Both the position numbers and the translations under genes were made by a program. The notes under the pieces were generated by a model. That model made no database searches. It was given only the letters and a program-made list of their open reading frames with translations, and was not told where the DNA came from. From positions 8,582,001 to 8,646,000 of the forward strand of contig JAVTVX010000035.1 in NCBI GenBank assembly GCA_033439265.1: 64,000 nucleotides of DNA, in the 5' to 3' direction. Below are positions 34,048 to 58,909 of the stretch, piece after piece (the first letter of the stretch is position 1; every line of letters begins with the position of its first letter). The stretch is from Dillenia suffruticosa (Eukaryota; Streptophyta; Magnoliopsida; Dilleniales; Dilleniaceae).

Positions 34048-37000
34048 ATGAGAATGAGGATCAGAAGCCGAGCGCCATCATCATCGCTCGGCTTCCTTCC
34101 ATCTCCCGCCACATCAACTCATCATCTCACACTTCCCTCCAATTCCAAACCCTACAGACCTCTCCCTTCGTCTTCAATTTCTAGGGTTTATCAAATGTCT
34201 TCTTCAACATACCCTGACGAACCTTCCTCCTCCTCCTCCTCCTCCACTTCTTCTTCCGCTTCTTCTGCTATTGATTTTCTTTCTCTCTGTCATCGTCTCA
34301 AGGTTCTTTCTCTTTCCCTCCCCCCTACTCTTTTAAATTTTTGTTTGATTTTAACTATTCTTTTTTTGTTGTTTAATTATAGACTACGAAGAGAGCAGGT
34401 TGGGTAAAAAGAGATGTAAAGAATCCTGAGTCAATAGCTGATCACATGTACCGAATGGGATTAATGGCGTTAATCTCCTCTGATATTCCTGGTGTTGATC
34501 GTGATAAGTAATTTTTGTTTTCTATTTGAGCTCTAATTCGAATGAATGTCTAGGGTTTCCAAATTGAATAGAATTTGATTCAATGTTATGTATTTATCTA
34601 TGTTTTTGGATTTTTGATGTTTTATAGGTGTGTGAGAATGGCTATTGTTCATGACATTGCGGAAGGTGAGTAGTATTTTATGTTTAATTAATTTTTTTTA
34701 GGGAGAAATTTGGAGTTTTGAGTATGCTTGATTTGAGATGTGGGCAGCGATTGTTGGGGATATTACTCCTTCAGATGGGGTTCCGAAATGTGAAAAGAGT
34801 AGACTTGAGCGCGAAGCTTTGGATCATATGTGCAAATTACTTGGTGGTGGACCAAGAGGTGTGTTTCTATTTGTGTTCGACATACTTGTATTAATGGTCT
34901 CTTTTCTTTTCTTTTGTTTTTCTTTTTTTTTTTTGACATTCTTGAGCTGATGGTGATAAGTTTGAGTTGTGCAAATCACAATGCAGCAAAGGAAATAGCA
35001 GACTTGTGGATGGAGTATGAAGAGAATTCATCGCCCGAAACTCGGGTTGTCAAGGACCTTGACAAGGTACTGTTTACTGCAAACATGACCTATGTTAAAT
35101 CATGTTAAGGAACTCTCACATCTTAGTGTTTATAATATTGTACTCTCACATGCAAACACTAGGACTAATGGCTTCATGATATGCTAATAATTAGATTTTA
35201 ATAAGTGATATGGTTCTTTGGAAGTGTCTTCCAGATATTAATTTGATTACTCCAGAATGTTACACATGGTTATTTGAGAATTTAACTGCAGCTTTCAGTG
35301 TATGACTAGAAAATTTGTGATGGTAGTAGTACTAGTTCTTTTAGTTAGGTGCAAAATAAAACAAGTGAAACTAATTGAATCTGTTTCGGGGTATGGAAGT
35401 CGTAATAATGGATATTAAAATGGAAACCAATAAATACTTGGCGTAGCAGTTATCTGTGACCATTCGGTACTTAGAATGCCATGGTACATCTCTATCTATG
35501 GATTCACATGCAAACATGCCAAAGAAAAAACAACATCAACGGGCTGAGAGTAGTAAAGATATGTTCTAGATCACTCAAATAGTTTCAGAAATTGATTGCG
35601 GTACTATGCATTTGTGACTAATCTTGTTTGTATGGAGAATTGAAAGGGTGAACGTGGGTTCTTCTCAAATGAAGAGAAATTATGTGCAATTTGGTCTGCT
35701 TTTTCTTCAAGAGCCAGTCAAGTTGGTTTCATCATCCATATTAAAGACAATATTTATAGCTAGTCTGGCTTAATATTTGACCTTAACACATTTTAATGGC
35801 ACATTGTACATGTCTAAATAGGCAAATGTAAGTGGTCTACTTGTATGGTAATACTAGGGCTTGAACCTTGGGTTTGTCAGAAAACATGACAGCATTACAT
35901 TTGCATTATATATTTGCATATGTTATGCTATTGGGGAAAAGATGAAGATAAGAGTGTTTATGGCATCTCTATGTATTGAATGAACATGAAGCATAGCATG
36001 GAAGATCTTTTCCCAGCACATATTTCTCAAGGGATTTGATTCAGATGTGCACGTCAGGTTCTTCATTACAATCAAAATTTTGATTCATTCTTTGAAGGGG
36101 GAGTAACTGTAATTAAGAGAATCCTTTCAAATCTCCAAACTCCCAACTTTGTTGTGTCTATATTCCATATTCCAACCTCAGCAATCTTGGAGGATTGTCA
36201 TTAGTGGTTTTCATGGGGCTTTAATTTTGAACTATTATGGTGTATATTGGGACACAATCAAAATCCTATTTTTGCATTGAGGGTTCAGGATTAAAGCGTT
36301 CCATCCTTTTTTAGAGATACTTTGTTTGCTAATTGATATTTGAGGTTCTTGGATTAGATTACTAGGGAAGAACTACAAGAGATTTGAGGGAACCCTATGG
36401 AATGTGAGGTCCCAGAGGGGCAATGTCTTTTCTTCTTTGTTTGCTTGGAGGATGGCTATAGAGGACCCTTTTTGTTCTGGGGCAACCTGTGTTGCAGTGA
36501 TCTGGGATATGCTTTACTTTTCTTTATAATGTCGGGAGTCTCCTACTATGAATAGGGGGACCCTTGTTTTCCAATCATGGTTGACTCCATGCGTGGGTGA
36601 TGCCCGAGGGTTGGTGATGTCTTGAAATTTTGAGAAAATAGATTTTAATATGTACCCTTTTTAGTGGCATTTCAACAAGTGCTGTTAAAAGTCTCAAAAG
36701 TGCCATTGAAAGTTTTGAAAATGTTACTAAAATCCTTTAGAACCTGTTTGTTCATTAAAAATTGTAACCTTCCCCTTCCACCCCTGCTCCCTGCATGGTG
36801 TGTTTTGGCCTTCCCAATATAATTTTCTGCCTTTGCCTGAATATCTACACCTTTTTTTAGTAAAAAGAATGTCATGGTATAAATCAGTTCACGCTCTTGC
36901 TAGGTTATGAAAGTGTTCTCAATAAGAAATTGGGAGAATATTCTCTTTCAAGTTCATAACTTTCTGAAAAGAGGCTATGCTCTGTTTAGTAGGTTTGTTG

Positions 37001-40000
37001 TTTTTAAATGTGTCTGCACTTAATAAGTTTGCTGCTATGTCCTGGAAGTGGGTTTCGGAGTGGGATTTTTTCCTTTTTTGTTTTATGTATAATCTGAAAA
37101 GCTTCCCCTACAAATGGTCTTTACAAGAAATTTGGGCTTGTTTGTATGGGTAGATGATAAGGCATTTTTCTAATTTTTCTTGCTGTTCTTTTGGATATTT
37201 GAGGGAAGTAGCATAGATATATTTTAAACAGAGAGAAGAGGTCCATGCTGTCCATTGCTGGCATATTAATTAGGTGCCAAGCTTTATACTTCATCTATTC
37301 TGTTCTTCTATTTTATTTTTTTTTTCGTATAATGGATTTCATAGAGTTTTACACTTATTCTATTCTATTGATATTTTCCTTTTCTTTCATGGATTTTATA
37401 TTCCCAGTTGTAGAATCTTTTTTGGCTACATTCTGTAATTCTTGTATTGTTTCTTTTTTAATTCTTTTTAGTTTTTCTACGGGTTGCACCTCCTATTCTA
37501 TTTAAGAATGAGCATGTGATAAATATCTGTTACTAACTCTCAACAATCACTCACCAAAATATGCTACTCAATCAACCCCACTCAAGGCTTGGACCAACAT
37601 TTTGCTAACCTGCTTCAAATACCATAGACCTACCATTTCTTCTATTATTACCAATTGATAATTCTCTAATTCTATTTTGCATTCAAATCTTTTTGGTTAT
37701 GAACTAGAATTCGAACCATAAATGGGTGGCCACAGCCAACAATAAAGATATTCTTCCTAGATTAAGTCAGGCCTGTGACTTTTACCACAAAGTTTGATCT
37801 CACCTTATGAAAGTTTGATTCGGCCTACTGTTTGCATCAGAGATTTGATTCATCACAACCTTGAGTTTTACAGTACCTATCTCTTCATAGTCACGAGATA
37901 TTGTTCAGGCTTGGCTGCATGGTAGATGTTTATAATCAACCTACTTTATGAAAATCAGTGTGATGATTTCCACATCAAATGTCACTTTAATTATATATCC
38001 TTGCCTGTATGTTCCTTTGTTTCTTAATAACAATGCAAATGATTACATTGTATGTGAAGTGCAGCGGAACAATGGAAATTACTTGAGAGTGTAATCGGAT
38101 GAAGAAGAATACCTTGGCCTAGATGTGTAATGGATCAGTAGGTTGGATGTTAGCATTCTATACCATTGCTGTTGAATTATTTCATCACAATGGCTACTGA
38201 TTAGTCATGTACACCTTGCATTTTATACTCAGTAGTTTATAGGAAATCATTATTTGTAAAAATAAAGAAATGAAAGGGCATGAGCATTGATATATATTTC
38301 AAGATGATCTGGTCGTATTCTAAGATAATGCCTATCATGAAATTTAGATGAAATAGTTGTTTCGCAAGCTTTCTGTCATTTCTCGTGGTAGAGTATGGAG
38401 TTTACTTTCTTGTGTCCATATGATGCTCCCCTGAGAAGGCATATAATAGGAGTCAACTAATCCTTAAATCTTTAAAAAAATCACTTTTTCCCACTGCCAT
38501 TTGTTTTATCTGGAGAAAAGTGATACTTTTCAATTTTGGCTTTGAATTTGGTCAGCTGACTCAGGTGATTCTTTCTTCTTCAATTCAGGTAGAGATGATA
38601 CTTCAGGCCTTGGATTATGAAAATGGTAAGTCTACAATGCATATCTATATTAATTTGCAGGTTTTTGGTTTTTGGGTTTTTTTTTTTTTTTTTTTTTTTA
38701 AATATATTTTTTCCATGGAAGATGTTAAAATTGCTTCCATATTTTTCTTAGCATGTACATGGGTGATGTTTTATCTTTCTTGGCATGATGAAGAGCACAT
38801 GTATTATCTGATAATACACTGGATGTGTCTATATGGATCCTCTAATTTTGGGTGCTATGTTTTATGATTCCCTCACAACCTAGAAATCATGAGTTCAAAT
38901 TATGAAAGCGGCTTCTTTACTGATTTGGTGTGGCTGCATATTTCTGTCATCTTATCGCATTCGCACATTTACAACCTAAGTAGGCACTGGATCCACAAAC
39001 AAAAGAACATTTTCCTTGGACAATGAAAATTGGGTAGTGACTGTTTTAAGAGAATTGAAATCATAAGGAAAAATTGTAAAAAAAATAATTGAATTGGCTT
39101 AACTCAAAAGTGGATGCAATGTGAGGATATTATATCGATTTTGTATGTCAATGCCACATTTGGACAGTGAGTGAAGCAAGTAGGACAATTTTTCAATTTT
39201 ATGCTAAGTGTAATACGGCATATTCTTAGTATACACTCTGAACCTAAAATTACCATGTGGGTGTGTTATGCATATGTTCCAATCCAACTGCTTTTGTTCT
39301 AACTATAGCCAGGTCTCATTGGTCTTGTATATTTATATGTTAATTTAGCTACTCTAATTGCATATATCAAGTGTTAGAAGGCAAGTGAAGATACGAATAG
39401 TTTGCCCTTTATGTACCCTAGTGAAATGTTACTAATAGCTCTGATGCCACCATTGTCATTTGTGCAGACCAAGGTATTGACTTGGAGGAATTTTTCCAAT
39501 CAACTGCAGGTATAAATTTGAACCCATTTATGATCAAACTAGCATATGATTTGATATTCTGAATTCGATTCATTTGTTGGTACTCCACAAAATAAAGTGC
39601 GTCTACGCTCAAGATACATTTGAGGTATAATTTTAGGACTATAAGTATCAGGAGTCGACCATCCTTCTCATTAACTTTACCAAGTGTATTTATGACATGT
39701 TTGCAAGATGGAGGTTGATATGTTTATGATCAAAGATCAGTCTAGGTTCTTACTTATGTATGAAATCTTTTGATGAAGAATTAGGAGTTAATTGAATTTA
39801 GGGCATGCCCATTTCAGGTGCCTGAAATTTTAGAGCTAAGTATAAGAAAAAGGGAGATGTAAAAGGGATTTTGAGGTTCTTGGACAAGGCTTTGTTATTC
39901 AATCAACTAATGATGTGATTTTAAGTTATTGTGCTGATGGCAGAGTAGTAAGTATGGAGATGGTGTGTAGCTTTATTCAGTAAAAAATGTATAATGCCCA

Positions 40001-40825
40001 TCAAGCACTAATAAACATAAAGGACAATAGAAGTGCATTTAACTTCATTATTTCTAACTGTGACACTGCTGTGGCAGGAGTATGATTCGTTGGATTGCGA
40101 TCTTAGAAGATTTTATATATATGAAAGACTGATGTTCTCCTTCATTATTTTATTTTGGTTAAGGAGAACATGGGTGTATATAAAGTTTTAGGATTCTTAG
40201 TTTCTCATAAGGTTGTTAGCAATGAAGAAATGGATTCGAACTTGTATCTCCTAGATGACTCGATTAGTATTAATCAATGCACCATAGGGTGTATTTAGTA
40301 TGGGCCCAATCGTGGTGAATCTGGCCAAAGACGTTAAGTGACCTACAAGAAATGATGAATCTGGCCACTGTGAGTGGCATTTGTTTGGTTTTGGATGGAC
40401 AATATGGTCCTTAATGATTGTATTATCGCATATCATCTCCTAAGAGAACATGGCAGTAAAAGAAAGGGCCGTAATGAAAATTATTCTGACTAATACTAGA
40501 ATGTCAAGAATGTATGAATCTGGAGATCAGTTTGTGTGTGTGTGCGTGTTTACATGTAGGTATGTGATCCCATATACAGCTCTATAGTCCATGCCCTCCT
40601 CACTTTTTACCGATTGCCTTGTGATAGCCGTACCTCTCATTGTATCGAGCGTATGGTTGTGCATGTGTTTATGATGGCTTGCTTGATCGTTCAGGCTGTC
40701 CTTTTGGAGAGTAATGATCCACTCAATGGCCATTTGCTTGTTTCTCATATGCAGGAAAGTTCCAGACAGAACTAGGCAAAGCTTGGGCTTCTGAGATAGC
40801 ATCAAGAAGAAAAAACAAACAATAG
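34048..40825 (+). CDS. HD-domain metal-dependent phosphohydrolase (HDDC2/YfbR-like 5'-deoxynucleotidase)
   Basis: Eight exons: 34048-34302, 34383-34507, 34628-34665, 34748-34858, 34987-35066, 38589-38625, 39468-39509, 40755-40825; 759 nt, 252 residues, all GT-AG with continuous frame. Bacterial YfbR and human HDDC2 hydrolyse 5'-(deoxy)nucleoside monophosphates. Residues 1-75 are Ser/Arg-rich and look like an organelle transit peptide; a second in-frame ATG at 34,195 ([10 protein letters not shown]) would skip it. The catalytic domain runs from about 76 to 250: [23 protein letters not shown] (H106), IVHDIAEA (H135, D136), KDLDKVE (D202). These are the H...HD...D metal ligands of HD hydrolases. 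The sequence is very close, from memory, to Arabidopsis At2g23820. Intron 5 is 3.5 kb. Confidence 0.95.
35067..38588 (+). other. Large (3.5 kb) intron 5 of the HD-domain gene
   Basis: Runs from donor GTACTG after GACAAG to acceptor TTCAATTCAG before the exon encoding [12 protein letters not shown]. The content is T-rich, ordinary intron-like sequence. Some stretches (around 36,300-36,600) look like old repeat DNA but match no family I can name. No extra exon is needed for the protein. Confidence 0.6.
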
Positions 40826-42280
40826 TTTTTTCAATTCACAATTTTTTGACTTCTCAGTGGTTGATGCTTGTCTTGCTTTGAGTAGCATTAGAGGTATTAC
40901 TCACAAAGGGACATTAGTTGATAGCGCTGATTCTTTCATAATTGAGCATTATGCCCATTAAAATTTGTATTTTTCGAAACTCGGTTTCTGAGCATTACAA
41001 TCCTTTTGTCTTCTTTCAAGGACATCTTGCTTCTCTTTTGCTCATTAATTACCTTACGTTGTTAATGCTTGGAAAAGACTTTGCTTGGTGATCTCATAAT
41101 TGATTGCAGCTGGCCCCGCTTGATTCATCCAAAAACATCTGAGTCATAGCCTATTTATTCGAGTTTTAGTGATCGAAGAAATTGGATCTCTCTCTCTCTC
41201 TCAATGAAGGCAGGGTTGTTTTGCCTTACATCTTAAGCTGTCATCTGTTACAATTGCTGTAGAGGGCCAAATTTATATTTGATATAGACGAGGAACATCA
41301 TGGCACCAGATGACGCTTCCCAGGAAATTGTCCCCTTAGACACGTCTTTTCTTAATGATAACTCATTCACTGGATTTTCCTGTTAGGGTTGCAGTCCATT
41401 TCCTGCTTGCCTATTCATGGTAAGAAGCTTACAATTCGGCTGCATGGTGCATCCGACGCAATCATGGTGTGACTATGATGTCTCTTCATATTACTTTGAC
41501 AAAAATAGGATTTGTCAGCGTAAACCGTGAAGGAAAAGTCTAATTTAGATACCCAATTGATGATACAACATCAGATGGAACTTGCAATAAACGGAGAGCC
41601 TCTTACCCTCTTTATTGCAAAAAGTTTGATCTTGTGGACATAGAGGAGTCATTCATTCTATTTCAACCTCGAGACTCCCGAGTAGGACTGGGGGGTATGG
41701 TGCCATTTTTATCATTGAGGGGGCTGGATATGATGCTGGTAGAAAAGAGGCAAAGGTTGCTCCTCTTGGAGCCCCAGTGGAGTATTTTATTTTATTTTTT
41801 GAGCTTCCATGGGGTTAGCTTCTCTTTTGGACCAAAAAAGTAACTAGGGTGAAAGTGTTGGTACAAATTTTTTTTAATAACCAGCATGCCCCCTATTGTT
41901 TTGTTTATTTTCTAAAAGTATTCGTTTAGGTCACAAGTGCCAAATTCCAAAAGGTTCTTACTTCGGGGCTAGCACAAGGCTACTCACCTGGTTCAAAGAT
42001 GATTGACAAACCAAGTGAATGGAAGGAAAGAGAGGCTGTGGCCAAGTAGAAGTGATTTTTTTTCCCTTCAATTAAACGGGTGGTGAGGAATGTTCAACAT
42101 TTTGAGTTTAGCCAAAAAAAAAATAAAAAAAACCAAAGGTTTGCATCTGTAAATAAGATGTTGAAGTCGGTTTTTATTGTGCGTTAGTAAATTTTGCGGA
42201 AAAAAAAGTGGATTAGTAAATTCAAAGAACAAATGTAATGTCTCACAAGTTCTACACACATGAACATATATATATATATA
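40826..42280. other. 3' end of the HD-domain gene and spacer
   Basis: The first few hundred bases are presumably 3' UTR. No further gene seen; an open frame at 41,634-41,843 has no recognisable similarity. Confidence 0.45.
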
Positions 42281-42466
42281 TTTTGTCCCTATCGTTAGAT
42301 TAATGTCATACATCTGAAATTTTGTCTCGATTAATTCGGATCGACTTGACTGTCGGGTCTCATTTGAGGAGAGATCTCCCAACATTATTTTTTTCGTACT
42401 TAGGGGAGTCGAACTCCCGACCTGATTAAGGGTCGAAGGTTTTTTTTATTTACGCCAACAAGTGTT

Positions 42467-42470
<4 letters not shown>
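42281..42470 (-). mobile_element. tRNA-derived SINE, family A
   Basis: Minus-strand copy. Its head reads CCAACACTTGTTGGCGTAAA and box B is GGGAGTTCGACTCCCC, followed by the shared GGGAGATCTCTCC and GATCCGAATTAATCGAGAC blocks. It sits between two AT repeats (42,270-42,280 and 42,471-42,502), so the target duplication is probably an ATATAT sequence and cannot be delimited. Confidence 0.7.
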
Positions 42471-42507
<37 letters not shown>

Positions 42508-43704
42508 ACGTAAGCTATGATATGTGTATTTCTCGTGGATAGAGGATTAATATAATGTCTATTACCCAAAAAAATTTAATATAATGTTTCGGTTTGAGTT
42601 TTGATAGAAAAATAAGATTTAGAAAAGTCAGTCTTTTAATGAATTTTATAGTATTTAGATTATATTAATAGATTAAAATTTAAATATCTGTCCGTAAAAA
42701 TAAAAGAAAAAAATAATTGTGTTGTCATACTACTGGTACACAAATTTTCATCACGTCAGGTTGGAACGTTGATCACATTTCCTCCCACTGGATCCAAGTA
42801 CTGAATGAGGGGCTTTCCCATAAATTAAAGGGGAGAAGCATGCAGTGAAAAAGGAAGTCTTTTTATCTTTGCTCGAGGTGTCTTCGCTCAATCGGCCCGG
42901 GATGACCGCATCGCATGCAGAAGACTCAGCCGCCTATTGGGCAACCCCGTGGACCATGAGCCTTTGACTTTTGCAATTTTTATTAATAATTATCTTTTAA
43001 CTACTCAGTTTTTAACTGGTAGCATGTTTTCTCCATTTTATTTCAGGTGTTATTTAAAAAAAAGATTAATTATTGTTTTTAATTTTTTTATCCACTGGAA
43101 CTTACTTCTGTTAAATATTAAATTATAAAATAAAAATATTAAATTTAAAAAAATAATTTAATCAATACTCACCTATTTTTATCAACCGATATTTAGTTTC
43201 GTCGAATATTAAATTTCAAAATTATTTTTTAATACTTGTCTCATTTTTATGGATAATTCTTATATAATTACTTTAATTAATACTTGAAGGGCAATAAGGA
43301 ATAATAGTTAAAACAAAAGGGGTGAAATTAAGAAATTAAATTTAAAACTTTTAATGTATTTATTCTGTATATATATTTACAAATATAAAATTTAAGATTT
43401 AGGACTTGAGATTCCCATTTTTATTAATTAAAAAAAATTATAAAGAACCTCGAAAGCCGCAATGGTCTATTATTGTTTTTTAGAAAGGAAATGTGAGTTT
43501 GAGGAGGAAGGCAGGCACGTGGGACGTCATCCTATTTGTAGTGGTCTCTTCTTCCGATGTTTTGTCTCTCATTTCCTAGCCTTATTATTTTCTTCTCGCA
43601 TTCCAACCTCTTCCCCTCCTACGACTACAAACCCAAATCCCTGACCTCAAGAATGCAATTCGGCCACACCTAGACTAGAGCCTCTCTCTCTCTCTCTCTC
43701 TCTC
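42471..43704. other. Spacer and leader of the 5'-nucleotidase gene
   Basis: Begins with a TA microsatellite (to about 42,502), then very AT-rich DNA. From about 43,480 it becomes C/T-rich, and a CT tract (43,681-43,703) ends at the start codon, as in many plant 5' leaders. Confidence 0.5.
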
Positions 43705-54692
<10,988 letters not shown>

Positions 54693-56228
54693 GACATTGT
54701 GCACCACATGGTCAAAGATGGGAAATTTGCAGATATTTGGGATTTTTGTGACATTGACTATGGGCTACACACAACTTGGGAGCTTAGACAGCCTCTGTCA
54801 AAGCTGATAGGTACATCTTACTTCGTTGGACGAAAATTGTTGATATGATGCAACACAGTTTTGAATCTTTTGCATCATCATTCGATGCTCTTAATGTAGT
54901 GCTTGCTAGTCTCCAAAGGTGGCTCATGATCCTCTTTTTTCTAATAAACAAGTATCAGAAAAATAAAATAAAAATGCGGTGCGCATTTTTAGATAATGTG
55001 ATTCAGTTTTGTAGGTGAAAACTGTACATAGTATTCCTTTTTCTCGGTGACTCTGATGTATACATACAATTTATTTCCTTGTGAGTAGGCAAAACATTTG
55101 AATCTCAAGTCATATGTTTTGAGTCCAAATGATCTACTACTTGTCATGCTCATGTGGAGGCTTCTCTGTCTTCAATATGTAATTGTTGTTACTACCATTC
55201 AAAGTACTTGATTTTTAAGAATTTCACCGGGTAACTCAACCTTGACAGCGGTCCGCTTACGTTTGAATTCAGGATGATAATTGTACTTCCAACTGCATGT
55301 AGAGAATAGCAAGTTGGCAGCTCTAATGGAAGTCTGCGGATCTCATTGGAGCTTCAGACTTCTAGTTTTAGGGCTTGTAGGATATCATGCATGTTGGATT
55401 GAGCACATAATGGTTTCTCTTGTTTCCTTTATATTCATATTCTTTAAGTGATTTTAGGCTCATCAAGGTGGTCAAATGATCACAACTTCCATCAAGATCT
55501 TGCGTTAAAAGATTTTTCATTTTCTTCTTGTTTAAATCTTACACAAGGGAGTGGAAGGGTCGAGCCTTTGATCTTTTGATGTCACAAAGATCAGTGGGAT
55601 TCTTATAGATTTTAATTTATAACTTGATTCTACATTTAGAAGAAATTAAGAAAATGACTATCATCTTATGCTAGGCAAAATTTATATTCTTGTTTGAATT
55701 ATGCATCAAATTTATGCTTTAGTGCAAGGTTCAAATACTTTTTAATTTAATTTGAATAACCATTTTGCCCGGAGGGAAGGGTTGTATATGAGTCATTTGG
55801 AATAACGATTTTTATTGGTTTTATAATGGCTAGTTAATTAAAACCTTAGAAATTATTATTATTTTTAATACCAAAATTAATATTAAATTGTGTAAATCTT
55901 CAAAATTCATCATTCTGGTGAAAATATTTCTTTAATAATTTTTCTCCCCAAACTAGAAAATTTGTCTTTGGGTTACACCACTAAGATCCTAGCCTAACTA
56001 ATGTAGTCTGTGTTCCCAACATGAGTTTGAATCTAGTTGTAATCATTGTTTTATTGCTAATGTGAATGTGCTTATAATCTCAGTTTATCAGTCTGAGACA
56101 TGGATGTTGGATCACCAGCATTTCAGCATGCTCATGACCTTGATAATCAATTGTTATCATTCAACGTGAACAATTTATAACAAATAGTAGTTTATAATAA
56201 TAAATTCAAATTTGCTGGTGATAATAAT
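54693..56228. other. 3' UTR of the 5'-nucleotidase gene and spacer
   Basis: The first bases (to about 54,800) are transcribed 3' UTR by inference, since they are partly matched by the decayed copy at 60,090-60,165. No further gene seen. Confidence 0.5.
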
Positions 56229-56424
56229 TAATAAATTTATTAACGGACAGTTAGTTTAGTAAGATGGGATGTTAGATTTCTTAATCAAGTCTCATGTTCA
56301 AAATTTGAGAATAGTAAAGACTACGTTAGGAAAATCATCCTTTAAATAAGGTTTCCATCGAATCGGATTAATTGGAGTATAATTTTGGATACCGGTGATG
56401 AAAAAAATTAATGAATTTTATTAA
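56229..56424 (+). mobile_element. SINE-like element, family B
   Basis: Body about 56,243-56,408: GTTAGTTTAGTAAGATGGG head, TTAATCAAGTCTCATGTTCA box B-like segment, GAAAATCATCCTTTAAATAAGG, GAATCGGATTAATTGGAGTA, GGATACCGGTGATG and an A-rich end. AATAAATTTATTAA on the left and AATGAATTTTATTAA on the right look like a diverged target duplication. Confidence 0.5.
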
Positions 56425-56664
56425 GCACCTTTTTAAAGTAGCAGGAGCTTTGAATATAAGTGCTCAACCCAATAAAGGAAACGTTTCTATTTTTGTGAAT
56501 TAGAAATAAACCGTTGCTCCTGTCCTCTGAGAAATAAAATTTTAGAATGACGCTTCTCCACTAACCTTTTACTTGGAAAGAAAAAAAAAAGGACCGTTGC
56601 TTCTAATTTTCCTTTATTTAAACCCCTCATTTACTGTTGCTTCTCTGCCGATCTTCTTCCCCTG

Positions 56665-58905
56665 ATGCAATGCGCGGACGAAAGCATTCCCTGCTTCCGC
56701 CGTTCTCCGGCTGAGAACCTCGACAGCGACTCCCTTCCCATCTCCGAACTCATGCTGCTCAAGCTTCTCTAGAGCAACAGCATTGAGACATCCAAGAAAC
56801 TCAATTTCTTCGTCAAATGGTCATCCTTTTCCTCAAACCCTAAACTCTCCTCCGTAGCGTTCTCCTCTCTGATTCGCACTCTCTGCCGCGATGCCGATCA
56901 CCTCCTTCTCAACCGTCACGTGCCGGACATCCTCTCCTCCATACATGATCTCCAATGACATCATTCTGGAGCCCTCCACTTTCAAACTCATACTTGATTC
57001 CTTCATCAAAAGGAACGATTTCGATTCCTCTTTGCAAATCCTTGACCTAATTCAACATTCCAGAACAATTATATCTGATTCTAATTGTCCTAGTCTCTAT
57101 GCATCTCTCTTAATTGATCTTGTGCGAAAAGATCAGGTTTTGTTGGCTTTATCCATCTTTTGTAAGCTTTTGGACTCAAATTCTCCTACTCCTCTTTCTT
57201 TTGTATGCAACGAACTATTAGTTGCCCTAAGAAAATTTAAATTGAGATCTGAATTTGAGAGACTATTTGATAGGTTAACAGAGAGCGACTTTTAGATTAG
57301 ATCCTTGGGGTTATTATATGTGCATCCATGCATTTGGTATTTGGGGAGATATTCGTACTTCTTTTGATTTGTTTTCAGAGTTGAAGCTATTGAATCCATT
57401 TGGTCCTGATTCGTGTATTCATAATAGTTTGATATTAGTGTTTTGTGTGGTCGGGAAAGTGAAGGATGGGGTGGTTTTGAAGAGTTAAAATGCACATGAG
57501 CCCGATTTGATAACTTAAAGGATTTTGATTTGTGGGTGTTGTAAGTCTTATACAAATAATGATGCTACTAGGTTGTTTGAAGAAATGAAAAACAAAGAGT
57601 TAAAATGAAAAACAAAGGGTTGATGAAGGCAAGGAAACTGAATGATGCATGCCAGCTGTTTGAGAACATGGTTCAGGAGGGAATTAGGGCATTATCATGG
57701 AATTATAATATTCTCATTGATGGGTTGTTCAAGATGGGAGAGTTGCGGCCGGGTACTTATTCTTTTGTGATTTGAGTGAGAAGGGCAATTTTGTGGATAG
57801 TGTGACACATGGTATTATGATTTTGCAGCATTGTAGAGAGGGGCTGGTTTTTGACTCACTAACATTGGTGGAGGAAATGGAGGATAGAGGGATCTTGTTA
57901 CGATATCTAGTCTGTTGATTGGGCTGCATAGGGAGGGACGATGGAATTCTGACGGAGAGGCTTTTGAAGCATATTAGGGCTGGGGCTTTGTTGCCTGGTG
58001 TTCTTAAGTGGAAAGCAGATATGGATGCTTCTATGAAAAATGGGCCGAATAGGAGTAACGATTTTACACCTTCGTTCCATTCCAAGTGTGCTTTGGTTGA
58101 GCTGATAAATTCAATGGGAAGTGATACTAATTTACGGTCAGATGGTGGAAATGGTTCTGAAGATGATGAGTGGTCATCATCTCCCTATATGGATCAACTT
58201 GCTAATCAGCCCAAGTCACAAAATGATTGGTTTCAACCATTTTCACTGTCAAGGGGTCGAAGAGTTCAGGGGAAAGGATCAGATTCCCTTCATATTAATA
58301 TGGTCAACACGTCTATATTTTTGTCCAGTGGGAAATTGAGTGTCGCTTGCAAGTTGTTTGAAATATTCACTATGGGTGTAAATCCCGTGAGTTACACCTA
58401 TAATTCCATAATAAGTTCGTTTGTCAAGAATGGTTATTTCAATGAAATGTGGGATGTTCTTCATGAAATGGGCGAGAAGCTCTGCCCTGCTGATGTTGCA
58501 ACTTACAACTTAATCATTCAAGGCTTGGGGAAAATGGGAAGAGCAGATGTGGCAAGTATTGTCCTAGATAAGTTGATGAGTCCAGTTGGATATCTTGACA
58601 TTGTGATGTGTAACACTCAAATCAATGCACTTGGAAAGGCTGGCCGGATAGATGAACTGAACAAACTCTTTGAGCAGATGAGAAGCAGTGAGATAAATCC
58701 TGATGTTGTTACTTTTAATATACTCATTGAAGTTCATAGCAAAGCAGGTCGACTAAAAGAAGCATACCAAGTTCCTAAAGATGATGTTGGACTCAGGCTG
58801 CTTGCCTAACCACGTCACTGACACCTGTCTGGACTATCTGGGGAAAGAGTTGGATAAACTGAGGTACCAAAAAGCATCAATCAAGCATGTTGTTGACGAG
58901 TATAC
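56665..58905 (+). pseudogene. Decayed pentatricopeptide repeat (PPR) gene, At4g01570-like
   Basis: Conceptual translation in shifting frames follows one PPR protein from start to end: KKLNFFVKWSSF near the N-terminus, then STFKLILDSFIKRNDFDSSL, DPWGYYMCIHAFGIWGD, ILICGCCKSYTNNDATRLFE, ACQLFENMVQEGIR, YNILIDGLFKMGEL, and in a long open stretch (57,919-58,809) SYTYNSIISSFVKNGYFNEM, ADVATYNLIIQGLGKMGRAD and NPDVVTFNILIEVHSKAGRL, ending CLPNHVTDTCLDYLGKEL. The order agrees with Arabidopsis At4g01570 as I know it. Damage: stop TAG in KLL*SNS, frameshifts near 56,950, 57,292, 57,760, 57,900 and 58,772, TAA stops near 57,488 and 57,518, and missing segments. PPR proteins bind organellar RNA; this copy cannot make an intact one. 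The open 3' half may be transcribed but has no own ATG near its start. Confidence 0.85.
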
Positions 58906-58909
58906 CAGT

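Noticed and set aside
57292-57555. 87-codon minus-strand frame opposite the PPR pseudogene
   Set aside because: The plus strand here clearly encodes degraded PPR repeats; the opposite frame is incidental.
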